From Atribacterota bacterium (lineage in GTDB: Bacteria; Atribacterota; Phoenicimicrobiia; Phoenicimicrobiales; Phoenicimicrobiaceae): a stretch of 6,046 bases of DNA. The notes beneath the pieces are model-generated. The model was not told the DNA's origin, did not search any database, and saw only the letters and a list, made by a program, of their open reading frames with translations. The stretch spans positions 1-6,046 of the forward strand of contig JAUVOA010000101.1 in assembly GCA_030599445.1 (NCBI GenBank). Direction: 5' to 3'. Positions 1-4,266 of the stretch are shown here, piece after piece; the first letter of the stretch is position 1; every line of letters begins with the position of its first letter. Made by a program: the position numbers and the translations under genes.

Positions 1-214
1 CAGCGGTTATCGTCCCCAGTTCTATTTCAGGACTACTGACGTAACCGGTACCATCACCTTACCAGAAGGGGTAGAGATGGTTATGCCCGGAGACAGAGTA
101 ACTGTTACCGGTGAACTGATCACTCCTATCGCCATGGAAAAACAGCTCCGCTTTGCTATCCGAGAAGGAGGACGCACTATCAGTGCCGGAGTGGTAAGTG
201 AAATAGTTGAATAA
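1..214 (+). CDS. tuf: Elongation factor Tu, C-terminal 70 residues (5' end outside window)
   Basis: EF-Tu is the GTPase that carries aminoacyl-tRNA to the ribosome. Only its last 70 codons are here, read from base 2 to TAA at 212-214, covering most of beta-barrel domain 3. Family landmarks are RPQFYFRTTDVTG near the start, then LPEGVEMVMPGDRV, PIAMEKQLRFAIREGGRT and the end SAGVVSEIVE, which matches the usual GAGVV-type tail. A tuf gene just upstream of rpmG-secE-nusG is a common bacterial arrangement. Composition is odd: about 51% GC by hand count over bases 1-180, with ATC, ACC, CGC and CTC codons, while the downstream ribosomal genes use ATA, TTA and AGA. This may reflect strong codon selection, transfer or gene conversion. 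The identity is certain; the cause of the skew is not. Confidence 0.97.
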   Translation, partial: SGYRPQFYFRTTDVTGTITLPEGVEMVMPGDRVTVTGELITPIAMEKQLRFAIREGGRTISAGVVSEIVE

Positions 215-217
215 AAT

Positions 218-240
218 CGTATTGCGTATCGCGTATTGCG
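218..240. repeat. Heptamer array, three CGTATNN units
   Basis: CGTAT occurs at 218, 225 and 232, an exact 7-base period, and CGTATTGCG is present twice (218-226 and 232-240). On the other strand this is (ATACGNN)x3, so it is an inverted partner of the array at 336-357. It lies directly after the tuf stop. A related array follows nusG and a weaker one precedes rplL. Function is unknown. Confidence 0.7.
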
Positions 241-281
241 CTACAAGATACAAAATGCGAATGAATATTGATAAGTAAGGA

Positions 282-308
282 GTAGGGGGCGGATAATCCG
301 CCCCCTAC
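282..308. repeat. Perfect 27-base GC-rich palindrome (REP-like)
   Basis: Two 13-base arms (starting GTAGGGGGCGG, ending CCGCCCCCTAC) are exact inverted copies around a single central base. The stem is about 69% GC inside a low-GC spacer. No T-run follows on the + strand (the next bases are AAAAATAG), so it is not a standard intrinsic terminator. It looks more like a REP-type dispersed palindrome, or a hairpin that protects the 3' end of tuf mRNA. Two inverted heptamer arrays flank it. Confidence 0.8.
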
Positions 309-335
309 AAAAATAGAATAAAAGGATTTAACGAC

Positions 336-357
336 ATACGAAATACGATATACGAAA
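336..357. repeat. Heptamer array, three ATACGNN units
   Basis: ATACG occurs at 336, 343 and 350, an exact 7-base period. It is inverted relative to 218-240, and bases 337-353 match the reverse complement of 1539-1555 at 16 of 17 positions. It ends four bases before the -35 box of the rpmG promoter, so it could also act as an upstream binding region, though nothing in the sequence proves this. Confidence 0.7.
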
Positions 358-361
358 CATC

Positions 362-390
362 TTGACACTAAGTAGAAAGTATGGTAGATT
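362..390 (+). promoter_or_regulatory. Sigma-70-type promoter for rpmG and downstream genes
   Basis: A consensus -35 box TTGACA (362-367) is followed after 17 bases by the -10 box TAGATT (385-390, four of six consensus bases). TGG directly before the -10 makes an extended -10. Transcription would start near 396-398, leaving a leader of roughly 35 bases before rpmG. This is the best promoter in the window and probably drives rpmG-tRNA-secE-nusG and perhaps the genes beyond. Confidence 0.7.
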
Positions 391-431
391 TAGGCTTGTG
401 CAATTTTATCTTTTATTAGGGGAAATGTTTA

Positions 432-581
432 ATGGGACAAAGAATAGTTTTAGCTTGTAGCGAGTGTAAAAATAGAAATTATGATAAATATAAAAATAAG
501 CAAAATACTCCAGAAAGAATAGAACTTAAGAAGTATTGTAAGTTTTGTAGAACTCATACTTTACACAAGGAAATAAAATAA
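432..581 (+). CDS. rpmG: 50S ribosomal protein L33, zinc-binding (C+) form
   Basis: This 49-residue gene encodes L33, a small protein of the large ribosomal subunit near the E site. It begins MGQRIVLACSECKNRNY and ends CRTHTLHKEIK. Four cysteines in two CxxC pairs (C9/C12 and C36/C39) form the zinc ribbon, so this is the C+ version, not the cysteine-free one. Length is normal for the family (about 49-55). ATG at 432 is preceded by AGGGG at 418-422 with usable spacing. It sits between a strong promoter and tRNA-Trp, the usual place for rpmG ahead of secE-nusG. Lysine and asparagine richness matches the low-GC genome. Identity is secure. Confidence 0.96.
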   Translation: MGQRIVLACSECKNRNYDKYKNKQNTPERIELKKYCKFCRTHTLHKEIK

Positions 582-614
582 TTTTAGCTTAAGAGCTTTA
601 TTTAAAAATAATTA

Positions 615-690
615 AGGTCCGTAGCTCCAACGGCAGAGCACTGGACTCCAAATCCGGGGGTTGCAGGTTCAAATCCTGCCGGGCCTGCCA
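615..690 (+). tRNA. trnW: tRNA-Trp (anticodon CCA)
   Basis: A full cloverleaf can be drawn. The acceptor stem AGGTCCG (615-621) pairs with CGGGCCT (680-686) with one G-T wobble. The D stem is GCTC/GAGC (624-627, 636-639). The anticodon stem CTGGA/TCCGG (641-645, 653-657) closes loop CTCCAAA with anticodon CCA at 648-650. The T stem GCAGG/CCTGC encloses TTCAAAT. Discriminator G687 and an encoded CCA (688-690) complete it. tRNA-Trp between rpmG and secE is a widely conserved arrangement. Seven T residues follow at once (691-697). Confidence 0.97.
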
Positions 691-696
691 TTTTTT

Positions 697-705
697 TGTT
701 ATAAT
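697..705 (+). promoter_or_regulatory. Extended -10 promoter candidate for secE-nusG
   Basis: TGTTATAAT is a perfect TGnTATAAT extended -10 element placed seven bases after the tRNA CCA end. No good -35 is present because the upstream bases are tRNA sequence, but extended -10 promoters can work without one. The start would fall near 712, about 25 bases before secE. It would restore transcription lost to tRNA processing or to partial termination at the T-run. Confidence 0.45.
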
Positions 706-736
706 TGGGAAAAATGAAAATTAAATTAGGAGCAAG

Positions 737-937
737 ATGAAACTAAAAAATATTTTCAATAAAATAAACAATTTTATGAAAGAAGCTATAGCTGAATTAA
801 AAAAAGTTATATGGCCCACCCAGAAAGAACTCAAAAATAGCACAATTGTAGTTATTACTACTATAATTATTGCCTCTATTTTTATTGGATTAGTCGATAT
901 ATTTTTTACTAAAGCACTAACTTTGTTTATAAAATAA
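737..937 (+). CDS. secE: Preprotein translocase subunit SecE
   Basis: SecE is the small, essential clamp subunit of the SecYEG channel, holding the two halves of SecY together in the inner membrane. This 66-residue version is the short single-span type found in most bacteria; E. coli SecE has three spans. Residues 1-30 form a charged amphipathic cytoplasmic helix containing the family signature ELKKVIWPTQKE (about 20-31). One hydrophobic segment follows at about 36-58 (TIVVITTIIIASIFIGLVDI). The start ATG 737 has AGGAG at 728-732. It lies 46 bases after tRNA-Trp and 56 bases before nusG, its almost universal neighbour. No key feature is missing. Confidence 0.96.
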   Translation: MKLKNIFNKINNFMKEAIAELKKVIWPTQKELKNSTIVVITTIIIASIFIGLVDIFFTKALTLFIK

Positions 938-993
938 TACACAATAAATATTAGCTATTTTATGGTAAAAAGGAAGAGAGTTAATTAGTTACG

Positions 994-1527
994 ATGGCTT
1001 CAAATAAAAAAAAATGGTACGTAGTTCATACTTATTCAGGATATGAAAATAAAGTAAAAATAAATTTAGAACAAAGAGTTAAATCCATGGGAATGGAGAA
1101 CCAGATTTTCCAAGTATTAATACCCACCGAAAAAGTCTTAGAGGTAAAATCTGGCAAAAGAAAATATGTGCAAAAGAAAGTATTTCCAGGATATGTAGTA
1201 CTAGAAATGATATTGGATAATAATTCCTGGCAAGTGGTAAGGAATACTCCCGGAGTTACTCGCTTTGTAGGTTCAGGGGGGAAACCGGTACCTTTAAAAG
1301 AAGTAGAAATAGATAACATATTAAAACAGATGGGAAAGGGCGAAAAAGTACCCAAGTTAGATATTGAAGTAGGAGAAAATATTAGAATTATCGTTGGTCC
1401 ATTTACCGGGTATACAGGAAAAGTTAAAGAAGTAGATTATGAGAAAAATAAAATGAAAGTTTTTCTATCTATTTTTGGTCGAGAGACATCTGTTGAGTTA
1501 GGTTTTAATGATATAGAGAAATATTAA
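994..1527 (+). CDS. nusG: Transcription termination/antitermination factor NusG
   Basis: NusG binds the RNA polymerase clamp through its N-terminal domain, and Rho or ribosomal protein S10 through its C-terminal KOW domain, linking transcription to termination or translation. The 177 residues are close to the E. coli length of 181. The NGN domain spans about 7-115, with WYVVHTYSGYE (8-18), FPGYVV (64-69) and TPGVTRFVG (85-93). The KOW domain spans about 125-177, with the core IIVGPFTGYTGKV (132-144). No extra inserted domain is seen. ATG 994 is the only ATG, GTG or TTG after an in-frame stop at 982 that keeps the conserved N-terminus. The nearest Shine-Dalgarno-like stretch, AGGAAG at 971-976, is further away than usual, so initiation may be modest. 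Confidence 0.97.
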   Translation: MASNKKKWYVVHTYSGYENKVKINLEQRVKSMGMENQIFQVLIPTEKVLEVKSGKRKYVQKKVFPGYVVLEMILDNNSWQVVRNTPGVTRFVGSGGKPVPLKEVEIDNILKQMGKGEKVPKLDIEVGENIRIIVGPFTGYTGKVKEVDYEKNKMKVFLSIFGRETSVELGFNDIEKY

Positions 1528-1537
1528 ATTAGTCGTT

Positions 1538-1556
1538 AGTATATCGTATTGCGTAA
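1538..1556. repeat. Heptamer array copy after nusG
   Basis: Units AGTAT, CGTAT and CGTAA start at 1538, 1545 and 1552, keeping the 7-base period of the arrays after tuf. CGTATTGCG (1545-1553) is identical to the copies at 218 and 232. It lies 11 bases after the nusG stop and runs directly into the 8-base array at 1559. Confidence 0.6.
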
Positions 1557-1558
1557 AT

Positions 1559-1590
1559 TAGTTACCTAGTTACTTGGTTAATTAATTAGA
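1559..1590. repeat. Octamer array, left arm (TRGTTANN)
   Basis: Four 8-base units follow one another: TAGTTACC, TAGTTACT, TGGTTAAT and a degenerate TAATTAGA. The GTTA core recurs at 1561, 1569 and 1577. This array is inverted relative to the one at 1647-1686; the 9-mer TACTTGGTT (1571-1579) is the exact reverse complement of AACCAAGTA (1655-1663). Together they can pair into a long imperfect hairpin ahead of rplK. Confidence 0.6.
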
Positions 1591-1646
1591 AGAAGATTTA
1601 CCTGATTAGTTATTAAAATATTACTAAATTGATTAATTTTCCGATT

Positions 1647-1686
1647 AACCAGCAAACCAAGTAGCCACCTAACCAGATAACCAATT
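1647..1686. repeat. Octamer array, right arm (AACCANNT)
   Basis: Five consecutive 8-base units start at 1647, 1655, 1663, 1671 and 1679: AACCAGCA, AACCAAGT, AGCCACCT, AACCAGAT and AACCAATT. The array ends directly at the rplK Shine-Dalgarno (1687-1693), so folding or binding here could affect L11 synthesis. This is inference; no known leader family was recognised. Confidence 0.65.
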
Positions 1687-1693
1687 GAGGAGG
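1687..1693 (+). promoter_or_regulatory. rplK ribosome binding site, decides the start
   Basis: GAGGAGG lies six bases before ATG 1700. An in-frame TTG at 1685 would start the protein inside this site and add MRRNL before the normal MAKK start, so it is not used. Confidence 0.85.
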
Positions 1694-1699
1694 AATTTA

Positions 1700-2131
1700 A
1701 TGGCCAAGAAAATAGTTTCCGTAATAAAATTACAAATACCGGCTGGTAATGCTAATCCCGCACCACCGGTAGGCCCAGCTTTGGGTCAGCATGGTTTAAA
1801 CATTATGGAATTTTGTAAGGCTTTTAACGAGAAAACAAGACAAGATGTTGGAACTGTAATACCCGTAATTATAGATGTATATGAGGATAGGTCTTTTACT
1901 TTTGTTTGCAAAAAGCCTCCAGTTGCCTTTTTATTAAAAGAAGCAGCAGGAATAGAAAAGGGATCAGGGATACCCAATAAAGAAAAAGTGGCAAAGTTAT
2001 CTCGGGTAAAAATTGAAGAGATTGCTAAACGTAAAATGCCTGATTTAAATGCTAATGATTTAGAAGCTGCTATGAAAATAGTTGAAGGCACTGCCAGAAG
2101 CATGGGAATAGAGATAGAGAACAATAATTAA
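1700..2131 (+). CDS. rplK: 50S ribosomal protein L11
   Basis: L11 forms the base of the GTPase-associated centre with 23S rRNA, next to the L10-L12 stalk, and is the binding region for thiostrepton-type antibiotics and the stringent-response sensor RelA. The 143 residues match the usual 141-142. The N-terminal domain (about 1-70) has the signature PAGNANPAPPVGPALGQHG (14-32), with the proline-rich antibiotic-contact segment, followed by NIMEFCKAFN. The C-terminal rRNA-binding domain (about 75-140) has KKPPVAFLLKEAAG and GSGIPNKEKVAKLSR, and ends in the MGIEIE strand. ATG 1700 is chosen over TTG 1685 because it follows a perfect Shine-Dalgarno and gives the family N-terminus MAKKIVSVIKLQI. rplA follows after 54 bases, its standard partner. 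Confidence 0.97.
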   Translation: MAKKIVSVIKLQIPAGNANPAPPVGPALGQHGLNIMEFCKAFNEKTRQDVGTVIPVIIDVYEDRSFTFVCKKPPVAFLLKEAAGIEKGSGIPNKEKVAKLSRVKIEEIAKRKMPDLNANDLEAAMKIVEGTARSMGIEIENNN

Positions 2132-2142
2132 TTGTAAGCTTA

Positions 2143-2172
2143 TGTGGAAGGATAAAATCCAATAATACCACA
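2143..2172 (+). promoter_or_regulatory. Probable L1 operator hairpin before rplA
   Basis: The RNA can form an outer helix TGTGG/CCACA (2143-2147, 2168-2172), a lopsided internal loop (AA on the 5' side, AATAATA on the 3' side) and an inner helix GGAT/ATCC (2150-2153, 2157-2160). This is the layout of the L1 site in 23S rRNA. From memory of the E. coli 23S site (GUGGGAGG and AAUACCAC), the 5' strand GTGGAAGG matches 7 of 8 bases and the 3' strand AATACCAC (2164-2171) matches 8 of 8. The hairpin's last base is the first base of the rplA Shine-Dalgarno (AAGGAGG, 2172-2178), so bound L1 could block its own translation. L1 self-control is known in E. coli and methanogens. Confidence 0.6.
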
Positions 2173-2185
2173 AGGAGGAAAAAAG

Positions 2186-2905
2186 ATGAGTAGAAAAAGA
2201 GGTAAAAAATATTTAGAGTCTATCAAAGAGTATCAAAAAGATAAGTTTTACGAACCGGAAGAAGCTATAGATTTAGTTAGAAAGCTTCACTGGGCGAATT
2301 TTGAAGAGTCTATTGATATTGCGATTAAATTAGGTATCGATACCCGTCGTTCAGAGGAACAGGTAAGGGGAGCGGTAGATTTACCTCATGGTACAGGCAA
2401 AAAAGTGAAAATTGTTGTTTTTGCCGAAGGAGAGAAAGCAAAAGAGGCAGAAGAAGCCGGGGCTGATTTTGTAGGAGCAGAAGATTTAGCTGAAAAGATA
2501 CAAAAAGGATGGACCGATTTTGATGCCACCATAGCAACTCCAGATATGATGAAAATAGTGGGAAAGTTAGGTAAGGTATTGGGCCCTCGAGGTCTAATGC
2601 CTAACCCTAAAGTTGGAACCGTTACTTTTGATGTAAAAAATACCGTAAAAGCAGTAAAGGCGGGGAAAGTAGAGTATCGGGCAGATAAATTTGGCATAGT
2701 TCACGCACCTTTAGGAAAAACAATTTTTGATAAAGAGAAATTATTAGAAAATTTTACTACCTTTGGCGACGCTATTATTAAAGCTAAACCATCAGCTGCC
2801 AAAGGAAAATATATACGCAGCATTACTATTTCATCGACTATGGGACCAGGGGTTCACATAGATCCCCAAAAAATAGACGCCTGGGTAGAAAAACAAAAAA
2901 AATAG
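2186..2905 (+). CDS. rplA: 50S ribosomal protein L1
   Basis: L1 forms the mobile stalk at the E site and helps release deacylated tRNA; in several organisms it also represses its own mRNA. The 239 residues fit the bacterial family (about 230-235). The fold is a two-domain protein in which domain II interrupts domain I. The family signature is at about 116-146: IATPDMMKIVGKLGK followed by VLGPRGLMPNPKVGTV. Other landmarks are GIDTRRSEEQVRGAVDLPHGTG (50-71), EYRADKFGIVHAPLGK (163-178) and the C-terminal STMGPGVHID. ATG 2186 has AAGGAGG (2172-2178) with seven bases between. A hairpin resembling L1's rRNA target lies over the edge of this site, and an L10 leader follows the stop. Confidence 0.97.
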   Translation: MSRKRGKKYLESIKEYQKDKFYEPEEAIDLVRKLHWANFEESIDIAIKLGIDTRRSEEQVRGAVDLPHGTGKKVKIVVFAEGEKAKEAEEAGADFVGAEDLAEKIQKGWTDFDATIATPDMMKIVGKLGKVLGPRGLMPNPKVGTVTFDVKNTVKAVKAGKVEYRADKFGIVHAPLGKTIFDKEKLLENFTTFGDAIIKAKPSAAKGKYIRSITISSTMGPGVHIDPQKIDAWVEKQKK

Positions 2906-2952
2906 AATAGCTAAAAATATAAAAATAAAATACACTTGTAAATTTAAATATA

Positions 2953-3015
2953 CCTTAGACAGCAGGAGTTATTAAGAAATAACCTAATAGATATTAAAAT
3001 ATCTTCCTGCCTAGG
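2953..3015 (+). ncRNA. Ribosomal protein L10 leader
   Basis: This cis-acting mRNA element matches the L10-leader family, which binds the L10-(L12)4 complex and lowers rplJ-rplL expression. The outer helix is CCTTAG/CTAGG (2953-2958, 3011-3015) with one bulged T. After the ACA bulge (2959-2961), GCAGGA/TCCTGC (2962-2967, 3005-3010) forms the conserved stem; the AGACAGCAGG and CCTGCCTAGG segments are family hallmarks. Two inner hairpins follow: GTTATT/AATAAC (2968-2983) and AGATAT/ATATCT (2989-3004). Its place between rplA and rplJ is exactly as expected. No clear promoter was seen between the rplA stop and the leader, so it probably lies within the longer operon mRNA. Confidence 0.88.
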
Positions 3016-3050
3016 TGAGAACAAAGAGAATAAACTTAATGGTTTCACCT
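3013..3050 (+). promoter_or_regulatory. Possible antiterminator helix downstream of the L10 leader
   Basis: AGGTGA (3013-3018) is exactly complementary to TCACCT (3045-3050), with further weaker pairs inward. The left arm shares AGG with the closing helix of the L10 leader, and the right arm shares ACCT with the terminator stem. The three helices therefore exclude one another: bound L10 would keep the leader closed and let the terminator form. This is an inferred switch. Confidence 0.5.
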
Positions 3051-3082
3051 TCCTTGTAGATTAGTCTAAGGGAAGGTTTTTT
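3047..3082 (+). terminator. Intrinsic terminator/attenuator in the rplJ leader
   Basis: ACCTTCC (3047-3053) pairs with GGAAGGT (3071-3077). The inner TAGA/TCTA (3057-3060, 3065-3068) extends the stem around loop TTAG. Six T residues follow at 3077-3082. It lies ahead of rplJ, so it must be an attenuator with regulated readthrough, not an operon end. B. subtilis rplJL is known to be controlled by termination of this kind. Confidence 0.85.
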
Positions 3083-3110
3083 ATTGTGTAAAATATCTAA
3101 TAGAGTTAGA

Positions 3111-3117
3111 AGGGAGG
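3111..3117 (+). promoter_or_regulatory. rplJ ribosome binding site, supports the TTG start
   Basis: AGGGAGG is seven bases before TTG 3125. The next in-frame ATG would be residue 33, inside the conserved YQGMNVF segment, so TTG is the real start. Confidence 0.85.
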
Positions 3118-3124
3118 ATAAATT

Positions 3125-3664
3125 TTGGCTTTAAGTAAAGATTCAAAAAAAGAGATACTTCAGGATTTGATAACAAAATTGAAAGAATCCAAAGGAGTGG
3201 TTTTAACCGATTATCAAGGAATGAATGTATTCCAGATTAGCAGACTTAGAAATGAATTAAAAGAGAAGAGGGTAGAGTTTAAAATATTCAAAAATACTTT
3301 AATGGAAAAAGCCAGCGAAGAACTGAACGTGGAGGATCTGACCAAAGATCTAATCGGTTGTACCGCAATGGCTTTCTGTAGCGATGATGGAATTGCCCCG
3401 GCTAGATTACTGAAAGAATATTTTAAAAAAAATAAAATTGATTTAAAGATCAAATCTGGTCTGATAGACGGCAGAGTTTTTAGTCCCGAGAAAATTATGG
3501 AAATAGCTTCTCTACCTTCAAAAGATGTCCTTATTGCCCAAATGATTAACGGAGTAAAATCTCCGATTTATTCTTTGGTATTTATCTTACAAGGACCGTT
3601 AAGAGGGTTGATTTATACTTTGGAAGCAGTAAAAAAGCAAAAAGAAAAAACGAAAGCATCATAA
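3125..3664 (+). CDS. rplJ: 50S ribosomal protein L10 (TTG start)
   Basis: L10 anchors the L7/L12 dimers to 23S rRNA, forming the stalk that recruits EF-Tu, EF-G and other GTPases. The 179 residues are at the upper end of the usual range (about 165-177). The N-terminal rRNA-binding domain holds the motif YQGMNVFQISRLRNELK (30-46), then FKIFKNTL (52-59). The middle has a GLIDGRVFSPEKI segment (112-124). The C-terminal helix (about 145-170), ending in a lysine-rich tail, is where L12 dimers attach. Translation starts at TTG, supported by a strong Shine-Dalgarno. Expression is probably limited by the L10 leader and terminator just upstream, in which L10 bound to L12 represses its own operon. Confidence 0.96.
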   Translation: MALSKDSKKEILQDLITKLKESKGVVLTDYQGMNVFQISRLRNELKEKRVEFKIFKNTLMEKASEELNVEDLTKDLIGCTAMAFCSDDGIAPARLLKEYFKKNKIDLKIKSGLIDGRVFSPEKIMEIASLPSKDVLIAQMINGVKSPIYSLVFILQGPLRGLIYTLEAVKKQKEKTKAS

Positions 3665-3733
3665 AATATTATGCTAAAAATATAATATGCAGTATTACAT
3701 ACCGGGCAGATAGGATAAAATAAAAGCTTTTTT

Positions 3734-3753
3734 CGATATACAATATACGAAAT
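3734..3753. repeat. Degenerate heptamer array before rplL
   Basis: ATACA (3738) and ATACG (3745) keep the 7-base period, with a decayed first unit CGAT before them. It resembles the ATACGNN array at 336-357 and lies four bases ahead of the rplL Shine-Dalgarno. The similarity is weaker than for the other copies. Confidence 0.45.
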
Positions 3754-3757
3754 TGAG

Positions 3758-3766
3758 AGGAGGTGA
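3758..3766 (+). promoter_or_regulatory. Very strong rplL ribosome binding site, decides the start
   Basis: AGGAGGTGA is a near-perfect complement of the 16S rRNA 3' end and stands five bases before ATG 3772. The internal ATGs at 3862 and 3874 lack a well-placed site, so the long N-terminus is almost certainly translated. Confidence 0.9.
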
Positions 3767-3771
3767 AATAA

Positions 3772-4245
3772 ATGGTAGAAAAAAAAGAAGTAGCTGAAAA
3801 AAAAGAAGTAGCTACTAAAAAGGCTAAGAAAGTTACTGAGGAAAAACAATCTAAACCTGAAATGGGTGCATCAATGGAAATATTAGAAAAAATAGAGAAG
3901 ATGAGCGTATTAGAATTAGCTGATTTAGTTAAAGCTTTAGAGGAAAAATTCGGAGTAACTGCTGCTATGCCGGTTGCCATGCCTGCTAATGCTGGTGGTG
4001 CAGCTGCATCAGACGAAGCCAAAGAAGAAGAAAAGACTGATTTTGAAGTAGTGTTAAAAGAAATAGGGCCAAATAAAATTAAAGTAATAAAAGAAATAAG
4101 AACCATCACTGCTTTAGGTTTAAAAGAATCTAAAGACTTAGTGGATGGTGCACCGAATACAGTAAAAGAACATGTAGACAAGAAAGAGGCCGAAGGAATA
4201 AAAGTAAAATTAGAAGCGGTTGGAGCAGTTGTAGAAATAAAATAG
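3772..4245 (+). CDS. rplL: 50S ribosomal protein L7/L12 with N-terminal extension
   Basis: L7/L12 is the multi-copy stalk protein that binds and stimulates translation GTPases. The 157 residues exceed the usual 120-130. Homology begins near residue 35: the dimerisation domain that attaches to L10 (about 35-63, with MSVLELADLVKALEEKFGV), an alanine-rich hinge (about 64-88), and the factor-binding globular domain (89-157). That domain contains the family segment NKIKVIKEIR (101-110) and then GLKESKDLVDGAPNTVKE (116-133). The first 34 residues are an added lysine/glutamate-rich stretch, including EKKEVA twice in tandem, encoded by an exact 18-base duplication (3778-3795 and 3796-3813). The tail is probably disordered or helical; its role is unknown. 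The strong Shine-Dalgarno supports this start over the internal ATGs. Confidence 0.95.
   Translation: MVEKKEVAEKKEVATKKAKKVTEEKQSKPEMGASMEILEKIEKMSVLELADLVKALEEKFGVTAAMPVAMPANAGGAAASDEAKEEEKTDFEVVLKEIGPNKIKVIKEIRTITALGLKESKDLVDGAPNTVKEHVDKKEAEGIKVKLEAVGAVVEIK
3778..3813 (+). repeat. Exact 18-base tandem duplication inside rplL
   Basis: Two identical, adjacent 18-base units (3778-3795, 3796-3813) each encode EKKEVA. Each includes an A8 run, a typical site for slippage-driven copy-number change. The repeat is in frame, so unit gain or loss would alter only the length of the N-terminal tail. Confidence 0.95.
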
Positions 4246-4266
4246 AAGATAGTTTTTAGTAATATC

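Noticed and set aside
180..368. Minus-strand open frame across the tuf-rpmG spacer
   Set aside because: It runs through the palindrome and heptamer arrays, has no ribosome binding context and encodes low-complexity sequence.
714..740. An 8-codon mini-ORF (MKIKLGAR) whose TGA overlaps the secE ATG as ATGA
   Set aside because: It has no well-spaced Shine-Dalgarno and would start at or next to the predicted transcription start. The overlap is probably chance.
1685..1699. Longer L11 start at TTG 1685
   Set aside because: It lies inside the Shine-Dalgarno and adds MRRNL, which the family lacks.
3666..3688. Hairpin ATATTAT/ATAATAT after rplJ
   Set aside because: Seven A-T pairs with a nine-base loop and no T-run; too weak to call a terminator in such AT-rich DNA.
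3778..3813. A8 runs in rplL as programmed frameshift sites
   Set aside because: No useful alternative frame or downstream stimulatory structure was seen, and the zero frame gives full L7/L12. The runs follow from lysine codons.
3669..4181. 170-codon open frame on the minus strand opposite rplL
   Set aside because: It is the shadow of a purine-rich, repeat-containing coding strand, with a serine/phenylalanine-rich product and no recognisable domain.
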